From the NCBI GenBank assembly GCA_012512865.1, contig JAAZDH010000063.1, positions 1 to 14,001 on the forward strand: a DNA stretch of 14,001 nucleotides. The letters run 5' to 3'. Below the pieces are notes generated by a model that was not told the origin of the DNA, made no database searches, and saw nothing but the letters and a program-made list of their open reading frames with translations. Shown here piece after piece: positions 6,885 to 13,860 of the stretch. The stretch is from Clostridiaceae bacterium. Its GTDB lineage: Bacteria; Bacillota; Clostridia; Acetivibrionales; DUMC01. The translations under genes were made by a program, and so were the position numbers. The stretch's first letter is position 1. Each line of letters begins with the position of its first letter.

Positions 6885-7898
6885 ATGATGAACCAGGAAA
6901 ACAGGGCAGGCAGGGGAACAGGAAGCAGCAATAGGAATGCATCTATAGCTGGAGCTGCATTTATCCCTGCTTTGGCAATGCTTTTAGCAGCAGTGCTTTT
7001 TTTGGTTATGATTGCAGGATGCAGTTCTCCAGGCATGAAAACAGAAGATTCTGTTGCGGCTGACCAGTATATTCAACCTACCGGTGCCTATAGCGGCACA
7101 GCTAGTATTGAAGTTACTTTTACTGATAAAGCCGGAAGTATCTACCGGGATGGCATCAAGTCATCGTATTCCGAAAGTACGGCAAGCAATGAAGACATCA
7201 GAAAAATCATAAAGAGCGGCGATATTGCGGTAGAAGTAAAGGATGTTGAGGCTGCTTATTCCAGGATAATAGAAATTGTCAATGAAGTAGGCGGCGAAGA
7301 ATTTAACAAAGCTTTTACTGTATCGGGAGATTATAAGAGGATGGAGCTTGTCTTGAAAATCCCGCCGGAAAACCTGGATTTGTTTGAGCAAAAGCTCAAG
7401 GAATATGTAGGCGAAGGAAAAATAAAAAGGTCAAGAATTAGAAGCGAAGACATAACTTCCCAGTATTATGATTACGCTGCACGGCTTGAAAGTTATAAAG
7501 CCAGCCGGGACCAGCTGAGGGAATTGCTGAAAAAAGCCGAAACCGTTGAGGATACGCTAAAAATACACTCCGAGCTAACGCGTATACAGGCGGAGATCGA
7601 CAGTATGCAAGGACAGATTAACATGTGGGATAAACTGGTAGAAATGGCCACTATCACTTTATACATCGACGAGGAAAGCAACCCCATGAAAATGACCAGG
7701 ACCGTGGGCTGGCGGTTCAACTCGCCGGGGGAAATATGGATGACAATGAAAAACGGCTTTATAACGGTCATCAATGGAATATACAGTGTAATAGTATGGA
7801 TATTTATTGCAATAGTAAGCATATCTCCCATTCTTATCCCGGTAGGAATAGTAATATACGCGGTATTGCGCAGGAGAAAAAAGAATAAGACAGGGTAG
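6885..7898 (+). CDS. DUF4349 lipoprotein with C-terminal membrane segment
   Basis: The N-terminal part has a polar head, a hydrophobic stretch (about 24-45) and a lipobox ending IAGC with C46, so the protein should be lipidated and held at the outer face of the membrane. A short disordered part follows. Residues about 105-265 match DUF4349: SGDIAVEVKDVEAAYSRI, a beta strand with LVLKIPPENLDLF, and a helical, coiled-coil-like stretch at about 193-250. A hydrophobic segment (about 291-328) and a basic tail close the protein. The start is ATG at 6885, with AGGAGG at 6871-6876 and an 8-nt gap; ATG 6888 is also possible. The molecular role of DUF4349 proteins is not established. The gene probably shares a transcript with the nitrilase gene. 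Confidence 0.88.
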   Translation: MMNQENRAGRGTGSSNRNASIAGAAFIPALAMLLAAVLFLVMIAGCSSPGMKTEDSVAADQYIQPTGAYSGTASIEVTFTDKAGSIYRDGIKSSYSESTASNEDIRKIIKSGDIAVEVKDVEAAYSRIIEIVNEVGGEEFNKAFTVSGDYKRMELVLKIPPENLDLFEQKLKEYVGEGKIKRSRIRSEDITSQYYDYAARLESYKASRDQLRELLKKAETVEDTLKIHSELTRIQAEIDSMQGQINMWDKLVEMATITLYIDEESNPMKMTRTVGWRFNSPGEIWMTMKNGFITVINGIYSVIVWIFIAIVSISPILIPVGIVIYAVLRRRKKNKTG

Positions 7899-7913
7899 TG
7901 ATAAGAGATGAAA

Positions 7914-7960
7914 AGAAACGGGGATGGTTCTCATATCTCGTGAGAACCGTCCCCGTTTCT
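7914..7960. repeat. Long near-perfect palindrome between convergent genes, REP-like and possible terminator
   Basis: The left arm (7914-7933, AGAAACGGGGATGGTTCTCA) and right arm (7941-7960) pair over 20 bp with one mismatch, which becomes a G-U pair in RNA; the loop is 7 nt. The core AAACGGGGACGGTTCT is like palindromic elements I have seen dispersed in bacterial genomes, which is memory and not a search result. A T-rich stretch follows the hairpin on the minus strand (TTTTCATCTCTT) but none follows on the plus strand. It could therefore end acyl-CoA synthetase transcripts, while stopping the lipoprotein transcript less efficiently. Confidence 0.75.
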
Positions 7961-7972
7961 GCCCGTGCCTGG

Positions 7973-9541
7973 TTAAACAAAGACAGCTTTACTTGTCTTG
8001 CACCATTTTTCACGAAGCTTCGGCTTTTCTATCTTGCCCGTGGGATTCCTGGGGACCTTGTCAAAAATGACTTTCCTTGGCCTTTTATACCTCGGCAGGG
8101 CCTGGCAAAAACTTAAAATCGTGTCTTCATCCATGCCCCGGCCTTCTTTCATCTCCACGATTGCCACAGGAATTTCACCCAGCCTATCATCAGGCATGCC
8201 TATAACGGCAACATCCTTTATGTCATCATGGGTCATGAGGAAGTTTTCAATTTCCACTGGATATATATTTTCACCGCCGCATATGACAACATCCTTTTTG
8301 CGGTCCACAAGGTATATAAACCCGTCTTCATCCTTCCTTGCCATGTCACCGGTGTACAACCATCCATTTTTCAATACCTTTGCGGTTGCCTCCTCGTTTT
8401 TATAATAACCTTTCATGACACCGGGACCTTTTACTATGATTTCCCCCACCGCGCCATTTGGCACAGGATTCCCTTTATCATCAACGATCATTGCCTCCCA
8501 GCCGTAACCAGGAATACCGATGGCGCCTACCTTGTGAATATTTTCAATTCCAAGGTGGACGCAGCTGGGACCTGTAGATTCGCTTAAACCATAATTTGTA
8601 TCGTAGTCATGATTTGGGAAAACCTTTTTCCATCTTTGCACCAGGCTTGGCGGTACCGGCTGGGCACCAATATGCATAAGCCTCCATTGTTCAAGTTTAT
8701 AATCTTCGAGACGGATTTCTCCTTTATCTATGGCGTCAAGTATATCCTGCGCCCATGGGACAAGGAGCCATACTATGGTAGCTCTTTCTTCCGATATGGC
8801 TTCCATTATCCACCGGGGTTTTACTCCTTTTAGAATAACAGCCCTTGAACCCACCAGGAAGCTGCCGAACCAGTGCATTTTGGCTCCTGTATGGTAAAGG
8901 GGAGGGATGCAAAGGAAATTATCTTCATGCGTTTGTAAGTGGTGCTTGTTTTCCGCAATGCATGCCCATAGCAGGTTTGAATGTGTTAAAATAATAGGCT
9001 TCGGGATGCCGGTTGTGCCCGAGGTAAAATACAGGGCAGCTTCTTCCGAATCGTCTATGGGAATACCCGGTGCGCCTGCCGGGTATTCCTCAAGGATGTC
9101 GGAATAGCTTATGGTTGAACCGGGACAGTCTTCACCCACGAAAATTAACTTTTCGACAAAACGTGAAAGGCTGTCTTTTATCTCGTCAATCCTTTCAACA
9201 AACTCGGGGCCGTAAATAAGGATTTTTGCCTCGGCGGTTTCCATGCATTTCAGGATTTCTTCCGCAGTGAAGCGGAAATTCAGCGGTACGGCCATCCCGC
9301 CTGTTTTTAATACGCCGAAATATATGGGCAGCCACTCGAGGCAGTTCATTAAAAGGATGGCTACCTTTTCATTGCGTTTTATTCCGTATTCAATTAGGGC
9401 GTTTGCTAATTTATCGGATTGGGAATCGAACTCTTTCCAGGTTATTTCTCTTCTTCTGCCTATTGCAGGCTCACGTTCCACCAGGCTTGTTTCATCTGCG
9501 TACAATTTAGCATTGCGTTCCAGTATTTCAGTTATTGGCAT
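7973..9541 (-). CDS. Acyl-CoA synthetase, AMP-binding (ANL superfamily)
   Basis: The enzyme should activate a carboxylic acid with ATP to an acyl-adenylate and then form the acyl-CoA, releasing AMP and pyrophosphate. The phosphate-binding loop TSGTTGIPK is at 173-181, the A5 motif YGLSE at 317-321, TGD at 397-399, the hinge DRKKDVVICGGENIYP from 413, and the catalytic C-terminal lysine in PTGK at K503. The length of 522 residues is typical of fatty-acid CoA ligases. The residue after the P-loop lysine is Pro (PKP), where Gly (PKG) is usual. The start is ATG at 9541; its SD is poor (GGGGGT about 12 nt upstream). A strong promoter lies about 175 nt upstream. Chain-length preference cannot be read. 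It converges on the lipoprotein gene with the palindrome between. Confidence 0.92.
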   Translation of the reverse strand: MPITEILERNAKLYADETSLVEREPAIGRRREITWKEFDSQSDKLANALIEYGIKRNEKVAILLMNCLEWLPIYFGVLKTGGMAVPLNFRFTAEEILKCMETAEAKILIYGPEFVERIDEIKDSLSRFVEKLIFVGEDCPGSTISYSDILEEYPAGAPGIPIDDSEEAALYFTSGTTGIPKPIILTHSNLLWACIAENKHHLQTHEDNFLCIPPLYHTGAKMHWFGSFLVGSRAVILKGVKPRWIMEAISEERATIVWLLVPWAQDILDAIDKGEIRLEDYKLEQWRLMHIGAQPVPPSLVQRWKKVFPNHDYDTNYGLSESTGPSCVHLGIENIHKVGAIGIPGYGWEAMIVDDKGNPVPNGAVGEIIVKGPGVMKGYYKNEEATAKVLKNGWLYTGDMARKDEDGFIYLVDRKKDVVICGGENIYPVEIENFLMTHDDIKDVAVIGMPDDRLGEIPVAIVEMKEGRGMDEDTILSFCQALPRYKRPRKVIFDKVPRNPTGKIEKPKLREKWCKTSKAVFV

Positions 9542-9723
9542 GATGTGTTATTTACCCCCATTCTACCATCCTGCAAAATTTTTGTGTAACTTTTTATAAT
9601 ACTGTTATGTTTTATTGTTTACTTTTATTAAATACGGCAGTTATTTTATTAAGTACCGTTTTTATAATGCCATTGTTGTTTTAGTACAGCTGCTTTGTAT
9701 TGCCGCTTTAATGCATTATTAAC

Positions 9724-9752
9724 ATTTTAGTTTACATATAGCATTTTGTCAA
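9724..9752 (-). promoter_or_regulatory. Strong sigma-A promoter for the acyl-CoA synthetase gene
   Basis: On the minus strand a perfect TTGACA (9752-9747) is followed after exactly 17 bp by TAAAAT (9729-9724), five of six to consensus. Transcription should start near 9717, giving a leader of about 175 nt before the ATG at 9541. This is the best promoter match I found in the window. Confidence 0.6.
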
Positions 9753-9754
9753 TA

Positions 9755-9770
9755 TGCATGCGAGCATGCA
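9755..9770. promoter_or_regulatory. Palindrome just upstream of the -35 box, possible regulator site
   Basis: TGCATGC-GA-GCATGCA is a perfect 7-bp inverted repeat with a 2-bp spacer. It begins 2 bp upstream of the TTGACA box of the minus-strand promoter. That position suits an activator, or a repressor that crowds the polymerase. The regulator is unknown. Confidence 0.4.
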
Positions 9771-9822
9771 AAGCCGTGAAAGCCGCCGCGAATCCATTGC
9801 AGTTGACAAATCACGGATACAT

Positions 9823-9938
9823 AAAAAGATATGTAAAAATATATAAAAATATATATAAAAAATATGTATGAAGATATATAAAAAACATGTAAAAAAATAT
9901 GCAAGGGGTATGCAAAATATGCGCAGATGCGCTGAAAA
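9823..9938. other. Phased A-tracts, probable intrinsically curved DNA
   Basis: Runs of five to seven A occur at 9823-9827, 9835-9839, 9845-9849, 9857-9862, 9880-9885 and 9891-9897, with A4 runs at 9914-9917 and 9935-9938. Their centres are about 10-12 bp apart, or about twice that where one is missing, so they lie nearly on one face of the helix. The array sits just upstream of the oadB promoter. Confidence 0.5.
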
Positions 9939-9950
9939 CGGGAATGCTAA

Positions 9951-9976
9951 TAAAAACAATAAATGTATTGTTTTTA
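9951..9976. promoter_or_regulatory. Perfect 11-bp inverted repeat over the oadB -35 box, candidate operator
   Basis: TAAAAACAATA (9951-9961) and TATTGTTTTTA (9966-9976) are exact reverse complements with a 4-nt spacer (AATG). The right arm contains the -35 hexamer TTGTTT (9968-9973), so a bound dimer would block polymerase. Lack of GC pairs makes it a poor terminator hairpin, which favours a protein-binding role. A half site TATTGTTT also occurs at 9613-9620, in the leader of the divergent gene. Confidence 0.55.
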
Positions 9977-9996
9977 AAAAAGCCCTGTGTTATAAT
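9968..9996 (+). promoter_or_regulatory. Sigma-A promoter for oadB
   Basis: TTGTTT (9968-9973) and a perfect TATAAT (9991-9996) are 17 bp apart. Transcription would start near 10003, with a leader of about 68 nt before the ATG at 10071. This also argues against a TTG start at 10005. Confidence 0.55.
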
Positions 9997-10070
9997 ATGG
10001 TTGTTTGCGATTTTTTGCCGTAGAATCATTACTATGGAATTTATTATTGAAGTATTGGTTGGGGGTAAAT

Positions 10071-11195
10071 ATGGACAAGCTATGTGTTGGATTTTCTTTC
10101 TTAACTTACAAGCATGTAATCATGTACTTGATCGGAGGCCTTCTAATCTACCTGGCGATTAAAAAGGATTATGAACCAATGCTATTGCTTCCCATCGGAT
10201 TTGGCACCATACTCGTTAATATACCTCTTTCGTCGGTACTGGAATACGAAGGAGCCCCGGGCGTTTTAAAAATTCTACTAGATGCAGGAATTAAAACCGA
10301 GCTTTTCCCGGTACTCATTTTTGTTGCGGTTGGTGCAATGATAGATTTCACGCCGCTTTTTGCAAACCCTTTTATGCTGTTCTTCGGCGCTGCTGCCCAG
10401 TTTGGTATTTTTGCAACAATTATTGTCGCGCTATTGCTTGGAATAGATGATTTGAAAGTTGCTTCCGCCGTTGGCATTATAGGTGCTGCGGATGGCCCCA
10501 CCGCCATATTTGTTGCTACGAAATTTGCGCAGAAATACCTGGGGCCGATAACTGTTGCAGCATATTCGTACATGTCCCTTGTCCCCATAGTACAGCCTCC
10601 TGTTATAAAGCTTCTTACGACAAGGGAGGAACGCATGATAAGAATGGATTACAAGGATGTGAAGGTATCAAAAACAGTCAAGATACTGTTTCCCATATTC
10701 GTTACCATTGTTGCAGGTATAATAGCCCCTATAAGTGTTCCCCTTGTTGGATTGCTGATGTTCGGGAACTTAATAAGGGAAAGCGGGGTGCTTGAGAGAT
10801 TGTCAAAAGCGGCCCAAAACGAACTGGCCAATATAGTAACCTTGCTGCTGGGTATTACAATTGGTTCAACCATGGTTGCGGAAGACTTCCTGCAGCCAAC
10901 AACCCTGTTGATTCTTGTTGCGGGGCTGGGGGCATTTGTTTTTGATACTGCAGGGGGCGTGTTATTTGCAAAGTTCTTGAATCTTTTCCTTAAGAAAAAA
11001 GTAAATCCCATGGTTGGCGCTGCGGGAATATCAGCTTTCCCCATGTCTGCCAGGGTTATACAAAGAATGGCCCAGAAGGAAGACCCCACGAATTTTATCC
11101 TTATGCAGGCAGTTGGCGCTAACGTGGCAGGACAACTGGGCTCAATAATCGCAGGGGGGTTAATTCTTGCGCTGGTGCCCCTCTTGTTGGGCTAG
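10071..11195 (+). CDS. oadB: Sodium ion-translocating decarboxylase beta subunit (OadB family)
   Basis: OadB is the membrane subunit that decarboxylates carboxy-biotin and couples this to Na+ export. In a 374-residue numbering, the conserved GAADGPTAIF carries D141, and Y167 lies in AAYSYMSL. The segment NPMVGAAGISAFPMSAR has N312, G316, S321 and R328. These line up in spacing with Klebsiella OadB D203, Y229, N373, G377, S382 and R389, which are needed for Na+ transport. Hydrophobic helices fill the rest, including IYLAIKKDYEPMLLLPIGFG near the start. The start chosen is ATG at 10071, with GGGGG at 10061-10065 and a 5-nt gap. A gamma-like gene follows, but no alpha or biotin-carrier gene is in the window. 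The partner could therefore be oxaloacetate, methylmalonyl-CoA, glutaconyl-CoA or malonate decarboxylase. Confidence 0.93.
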   Translation: MDKLCVGFSFLTYKHVIMYLIGGLLIYLAIKKDYEPMLLLPIGFGTILVNIPLSSVLEYEGAPGVLKILLDAGIKTELFPVLIFVAVGAMIDFTPLFANPFMLFFGAAAQFGIFATIIVALLLGIDDLKVASAVGIIGAADGPTAIFVATKFAQKYLGPITVAAYSYMSLVPIVQPPVIKLLTTREERMIRMDYKDVKVSKTVKILFPIFVTIVAGIIAPISVPLVGLLMFGNLIRESGVLERLSKAAQNELANIVTLLLGITIGSTMVAEDFLQPTTLLILVAGLGAFVFDTAGGVLFAKFLNLFLKKKVNPMVGAAGISAFPMSARVIQRMAQKEDPTNFILMQAVGANVAGQLGSIIAGGLILALVPLLLG

Positions 11196-11327
11196 AGGAC
11201 GGAATAATCTTGGAAGGTTAGGGCCTGGAATGTTCCTGGCAGGTTGGAGAACGAAATGGTGGAGAACCAGGTACAATAGAGGAATTTGCCCTGGTACTGC
11301 ACTTGTTAAGTTGTAGGAGGTTGGAAT

Positions 11328-11477
11328 ATGAATATATTTAAATACGTTGTACACGGCACAAATTTACAAAGGGCATTATTTCTTATGCTTATAGGAATGG
11401 CCGGGGTTTTTGCCGTTTTGATACTTATCTATATATTAATAAAACTTTTGGCTAAAATATTCCCCCAAAAAGATTAA
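11328..11477 (+). CDS. Minimal OadG-like gamma subunit, 49 residues
   Basis: The encoded protein begins MNIFKYVVHGTNLQ and has a single membrane segment at about residues 16-41 with the pattern LMLIGMAGVFAVLILIYI, followed by a short basic end. The order (a small helix, then an IGM-x-GVF transmembrane motif, then a lysine) is that of the sodium-pump decarboxylase gamma family, which anchors and stabilises the alpha-beta complex. AGGAGG at 11315-11320 with a 7-nt gap gives one of the best SDs in the window. Known gamma subunits are usually about 80 residues or more, with a hydrophilic C-terminal tail that contacts alpha or binds Zn2+; that tail is absent. It follows oadB after 132 bp and probably shares its transcript. 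Confidence 0.75.
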   Translation: MNIFKYVVHGTNLQRALFLMLIGMAGVFAVLILIYILIKLLAKIFPQKD

Positions 11478-11817
11478 CTATCCGGTGTTGTATTGAATAT
11501 TAAAATAATAATGGTATTTAAATTTTTATTTACATAAGATAAAAATAAACTTAAATAAGATAAGATAATGACAGGATTTGAAGGATTTAAGAAGTAATGA
11601 TTTTAGTAATATTAGGATTGAAATAATTAGGAATAATTTGATAAATAATATTGGGGCTTATACAGTTATAATAAAATAAAAAACGGTTTGAACTGGCAAA
11701 ATGAGATAGGCTAAATTGTATCAAATAAATAAGAAGCAAATTATCCGGGTAATGAGAATAATTTAAACTAAATAATTTAAATAAAAGACAAAATATTTCA
11801 AGGGAGGCATATTTACA
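11478..11817. other. AT-rich spacer before hppA, no gene seen
   Basis: These 340 bases are strongly AT-rich and full of degenerate short motifs such as ATAAGATAA (about 11536-11567) and AATAATT variants (several between 11620 and 11780). No ORF with an SD and no strong terminator is visible. A weak promoter candidate is TTGAAC (11688-11693) with TAAATT (11712-11717) at an 18-bp spacing. A TATAAT at 11667-11672 lacks a good -35 partner. The hppA SD closes the region at 11801-11807. Confidence 0.5.
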
Positions 11818-13860
11818 ATGAGTTGGGCATTAATCGCTGTTATTATTTCGCTGCTTGGTTTTGCGGTAGCCGGTTACCTGTACAAGTGGGTTAATTCACA
11901 GCCCAAGGGTGATGAGGCTTTAGAAGAAATTGGCCTTTTGATAAAAAGGGGTGCGGATACCTTCTTAAAAAGGGAGTATTCAGTACTGGCAAAATTCGTA
12001 GTCGTTGTGTTTGTCCTGATACTGCTATTTTTACCGCAACCAATCTGGACAAACGATGAACCCTTGAGAAATGTCTTGACAGCAATTTCCTACATACTAG
12101 GTTCCGTTCTATCCGCCCTTGCAGGAAAGATTGGTATCAAGGTGGCTACGATTGCCAATGTGAAAGCTGCAGTTGCCGCTAAAAAGGGAATAGCTCCCGC
12201 TTTCTCCGTTGGTTTCAGGGGAGGGGCGGTTATGGGCATGGCCGTCGTTGGAACAAGTTTGTTTGGAGCAGGCATCCTGTTTCTGCTGACAAAGGATCCC
12301 ACGGTATTGCTGGGTTTCAGCTTTGGAGCCAGCTCCCTGGCGCTTTTTGCCAAGGCCGGCGGAGGTATATATACGAAAACTGCCGATATAAGCGCCGACC
12401 TAGTTGGAAAAGTTGAGCTGGGGATACCTGAAGATGACCCGAGGAATCCCGCTGTTATTGCTGACAACGTGGGGGACAACGTTGGCGATGTTGCAGGAAT
12501 GGGAGCGGACCTCTTTGACTCCAACATTGCTTCCATTACCGCCGCAGTTGTCATAGGCTTGTCTTTAGGACAACACGAGCTTGTATTTTGTTATGGGGCA
12601 CTGGGACTTCTCGCTTCAATAATTGGCGTGCTGAGTTCAAAAATCGGGAAGGATAAAAACCCTAGTAAAGCTTTGAACAGGGGAACTTACATAACAACGG
12701 CAGCATTTGCAATTATTACGGCGGTAGTTTCCTATGCATTTAAATACAGCATCCGCATATGGGCTGCAACAATAGTGGGCCTGGTAGTGGGCGTAATAAT
12801 TGGAATCACCTCCGATTATTTTACCTCTGATGACAAGAGGCCGGTGAGAAACGTTGCAAAAGCTTCATCAATGGGGCCGGCTTTTACGATTCTCGGCGGC
12901 CTGTGTTACGGCTTGCTGAGTTCATTCCCGGCGCTGATAGGCATAGGCGTTTCAGCCTTGGCAGCCTATAAGATTTGCGAACCTCTTGGACCCGGGTATG
13001 CAATGTTCGGTATAAGCATGTCGGCCATGGGCATGTTGTCCATAGTTGGAATGATTATATCAAATGATGCGTACGGGCCCATAGTGGATAATTCAAGGGG
13101 GCTCGCAGAAATGACCGGGATGGGGGATGAAGTGCTGAGAATCACCGATGAACTTGATTCGGCAGGTAATACGGTAAAGGCTGTTACAAAAGGATTTGCC
13201 ATTGGAGCGGCAGGACTTACCGTTATAGCCTTGCTGGGTGCGTACCAGGAAATTGTCGAATCTGCAACGGGTGAATTTATCAATTTTGATATCATGAGCC
13301 CCGTGGTATTTTTCGGGATACTTGCGGGTCTTGCCATACCTGCGATATTCTCGGCCATGCTCATGCTTGGCGTGGATAGAAATGCCCAGCGAATGGTCGC
13401 AGAAATCCACAGGCAGTTTTCCGAGATTCCCGGCCTTAAGGAAGGAAAACCTGGCGTTAAGCCGGAATATAACAAGTGCATAGATATTGCCACCATAGGG
13501 GCGCTGAAAGAGCTTCTTCCCGCAGGGGCAGTTGCGATACTTGCAACACTTGCAGTTGGGTTTATAGGAGGCATCCATGCCATAGGAGGTTTCCTTGCGG
13601 GGAATATCATGTCAGGGCTTTTGCTGGCGTTGTTGATGGCAAATGCCGGTGGGCTGTGGGATAATGCCAAAAAATATATCGAAGCCGGGGCCTTTGGCGG
13701 CAAGGGTTCCGATGCTCATAAAGCAGCAGTCATCGGGGATACGGTGGGAGATCCTTGCAAGGATACGGCAGGACCTTCAATAAATACGCAAATCACGGTG
13801 GTTTCCCTCGTGTCATCCCTTGCGGCAATACTTTTTATTAGGTTTTCCTTGTTTAAATAA
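11818..13860 (+). CDS. hppA: Membrane-bound pyrophosphatase, predicted K+-independent H+ pump
   Basis: The enzyme hydrolyses pyrophosphate in the cytoplasm and pumps ions outward. The signature EDDPRNPAVIADNVGDNVGD is at 205-224. A second acidic cluster is at 416-432 (NDAYGPIVDNSRGLAEM), and the C-terminal one runs from NAGGLWDNAKKY (609-620) to GDTVGDPCKDTAGPSIN (640-656). The length of 680 residues is normal. In GNTVKAVTKGFAIG the K454 and T457 positions correspond to the Ala and Gly of K+-dependent enzymes; Lys and Thr there mark the K+-independent, proton-pumping class. The usual DNAGG reads DNSRG (424-428). The start is ATG at 11818, with AGGGAGG at 11801-11807 and a 10-nt gap. It follows oadB and the gamma-like gene after 340 bp, so it may have its own promoter. 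Confidence 0.97.
   Translation: MSWALIAVIISLLGFAVAGYLYKWVNSQPKGDEALEEIGLLIKRGADTFLKREYSVLAKFVVVVFVLILLFLPQPIWTNDEPLRNVLTAISYILGSVLSALAGKIGIKVATIANVKAAVAAKKGIAPAFSVGFRGGAVMGMAVVGTSLFGAGILFLLTKDPTVLLGFSFGASSLALFAKAGGGIYTKTADISADLVGKVELGIPEDDPRNPAVIADNVGDNVGDVAGMGADLFDSNIASITAAVVIGLSLGQHELVFCYGALGLLASIIGVLSSKIGKDKNPSKALNRGTYITTAAFAIITAVVSYAFKYSIRIWAATIVGLVVGVIIGITSDYFTSDDKRPVRNVAKASSMGPAFTILGGLCYGLLSSFPALIGIGVSALAAYKICEPLGPGYAMFGISMSAMGMLSIVGMIISNDAYGPIVDNSRGLAEMTGMGDEVLRITDELDSAGNTVKAVTKGFAIGAAGLTVIALLGAYQEIVESATGEFINFDIMSPVVFFGILAGLAIPAIFSAMLMLGVDRNAQRMVAEIHRQFSEIPGLKEGKPGVKPEYNKCIDIATIGALKELLPAGAVAILATLAVGFIGGIHAIGGFLAGNIMSGLLLALLMANAGGLWDNAKKYIEAGAFGGKGSDAHKAAVIGDTVGDPCKDTAGPSINTQITVVSLVSSLAAILFIRFSLFK

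Larger units (their letters stand above)
9542..10070. other. Divergent regulatory region between acyl-CoA synthetase and oadB
   Basis: These 529 bases hold no credible gene. They are AT-rich apart from a GC-richer island at about 9755-9820. From left to right they contain the synthetase leader with a direct repeat (TTTTATTAAATACGG at 9623-9637 and a diverged copy at 9644-9658, period 21), a strong minus-strand promoter, a palindrome, an A-tract array, an inverted repeat and a plus-strand promoter. A small inverted repeat CCGTGA/TCACGG (9774-9779 and 9811-9816) lies in the GC-richer island. Confidence 0.7.

Noticed and set aside
9803..9833. Plus-strand TTGACA at 9803-9808 as an oadB promoter
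   Set aside because: No acceptable -10 box lies at 16-19 bp; the 9968-9996 promoter is far better.
9823..9938. CRISPR-like or origin-like array
   Set aside because: Period is about 11 bp with no spacer-repeat structure, and there are no cas genes, DnaA boxes or replication genes nearby.
9951..9976. Intrinsic terminator at the AT-rich inverted repeat
   Set aside because: The stem is almost all A-T, and its right arm forms the -35 region of a promoter; an operator fits better.
9732..10029. Two minus-strand frames coding very hydrophobic, Ile/Tyr/Phe-rich peptides
   Set aside because: They are the complement of the AT-rich A-tract array, have no good SD and cross the divergent regulatory region.
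10005..10070. Upstream TTG start extending OadB by 22 residues
   Set aside because: It lies at the predicted transcript start and has no SD; ATG 10071 has a clear SD and a family-like N-terminus.
12966..13703. Minus-strand 245-codon frame opposite hppA
   Set aside because: Ser/Pro/Ala/Met-rich shadow of a conserved membrane-protein gene; no SD or domain.
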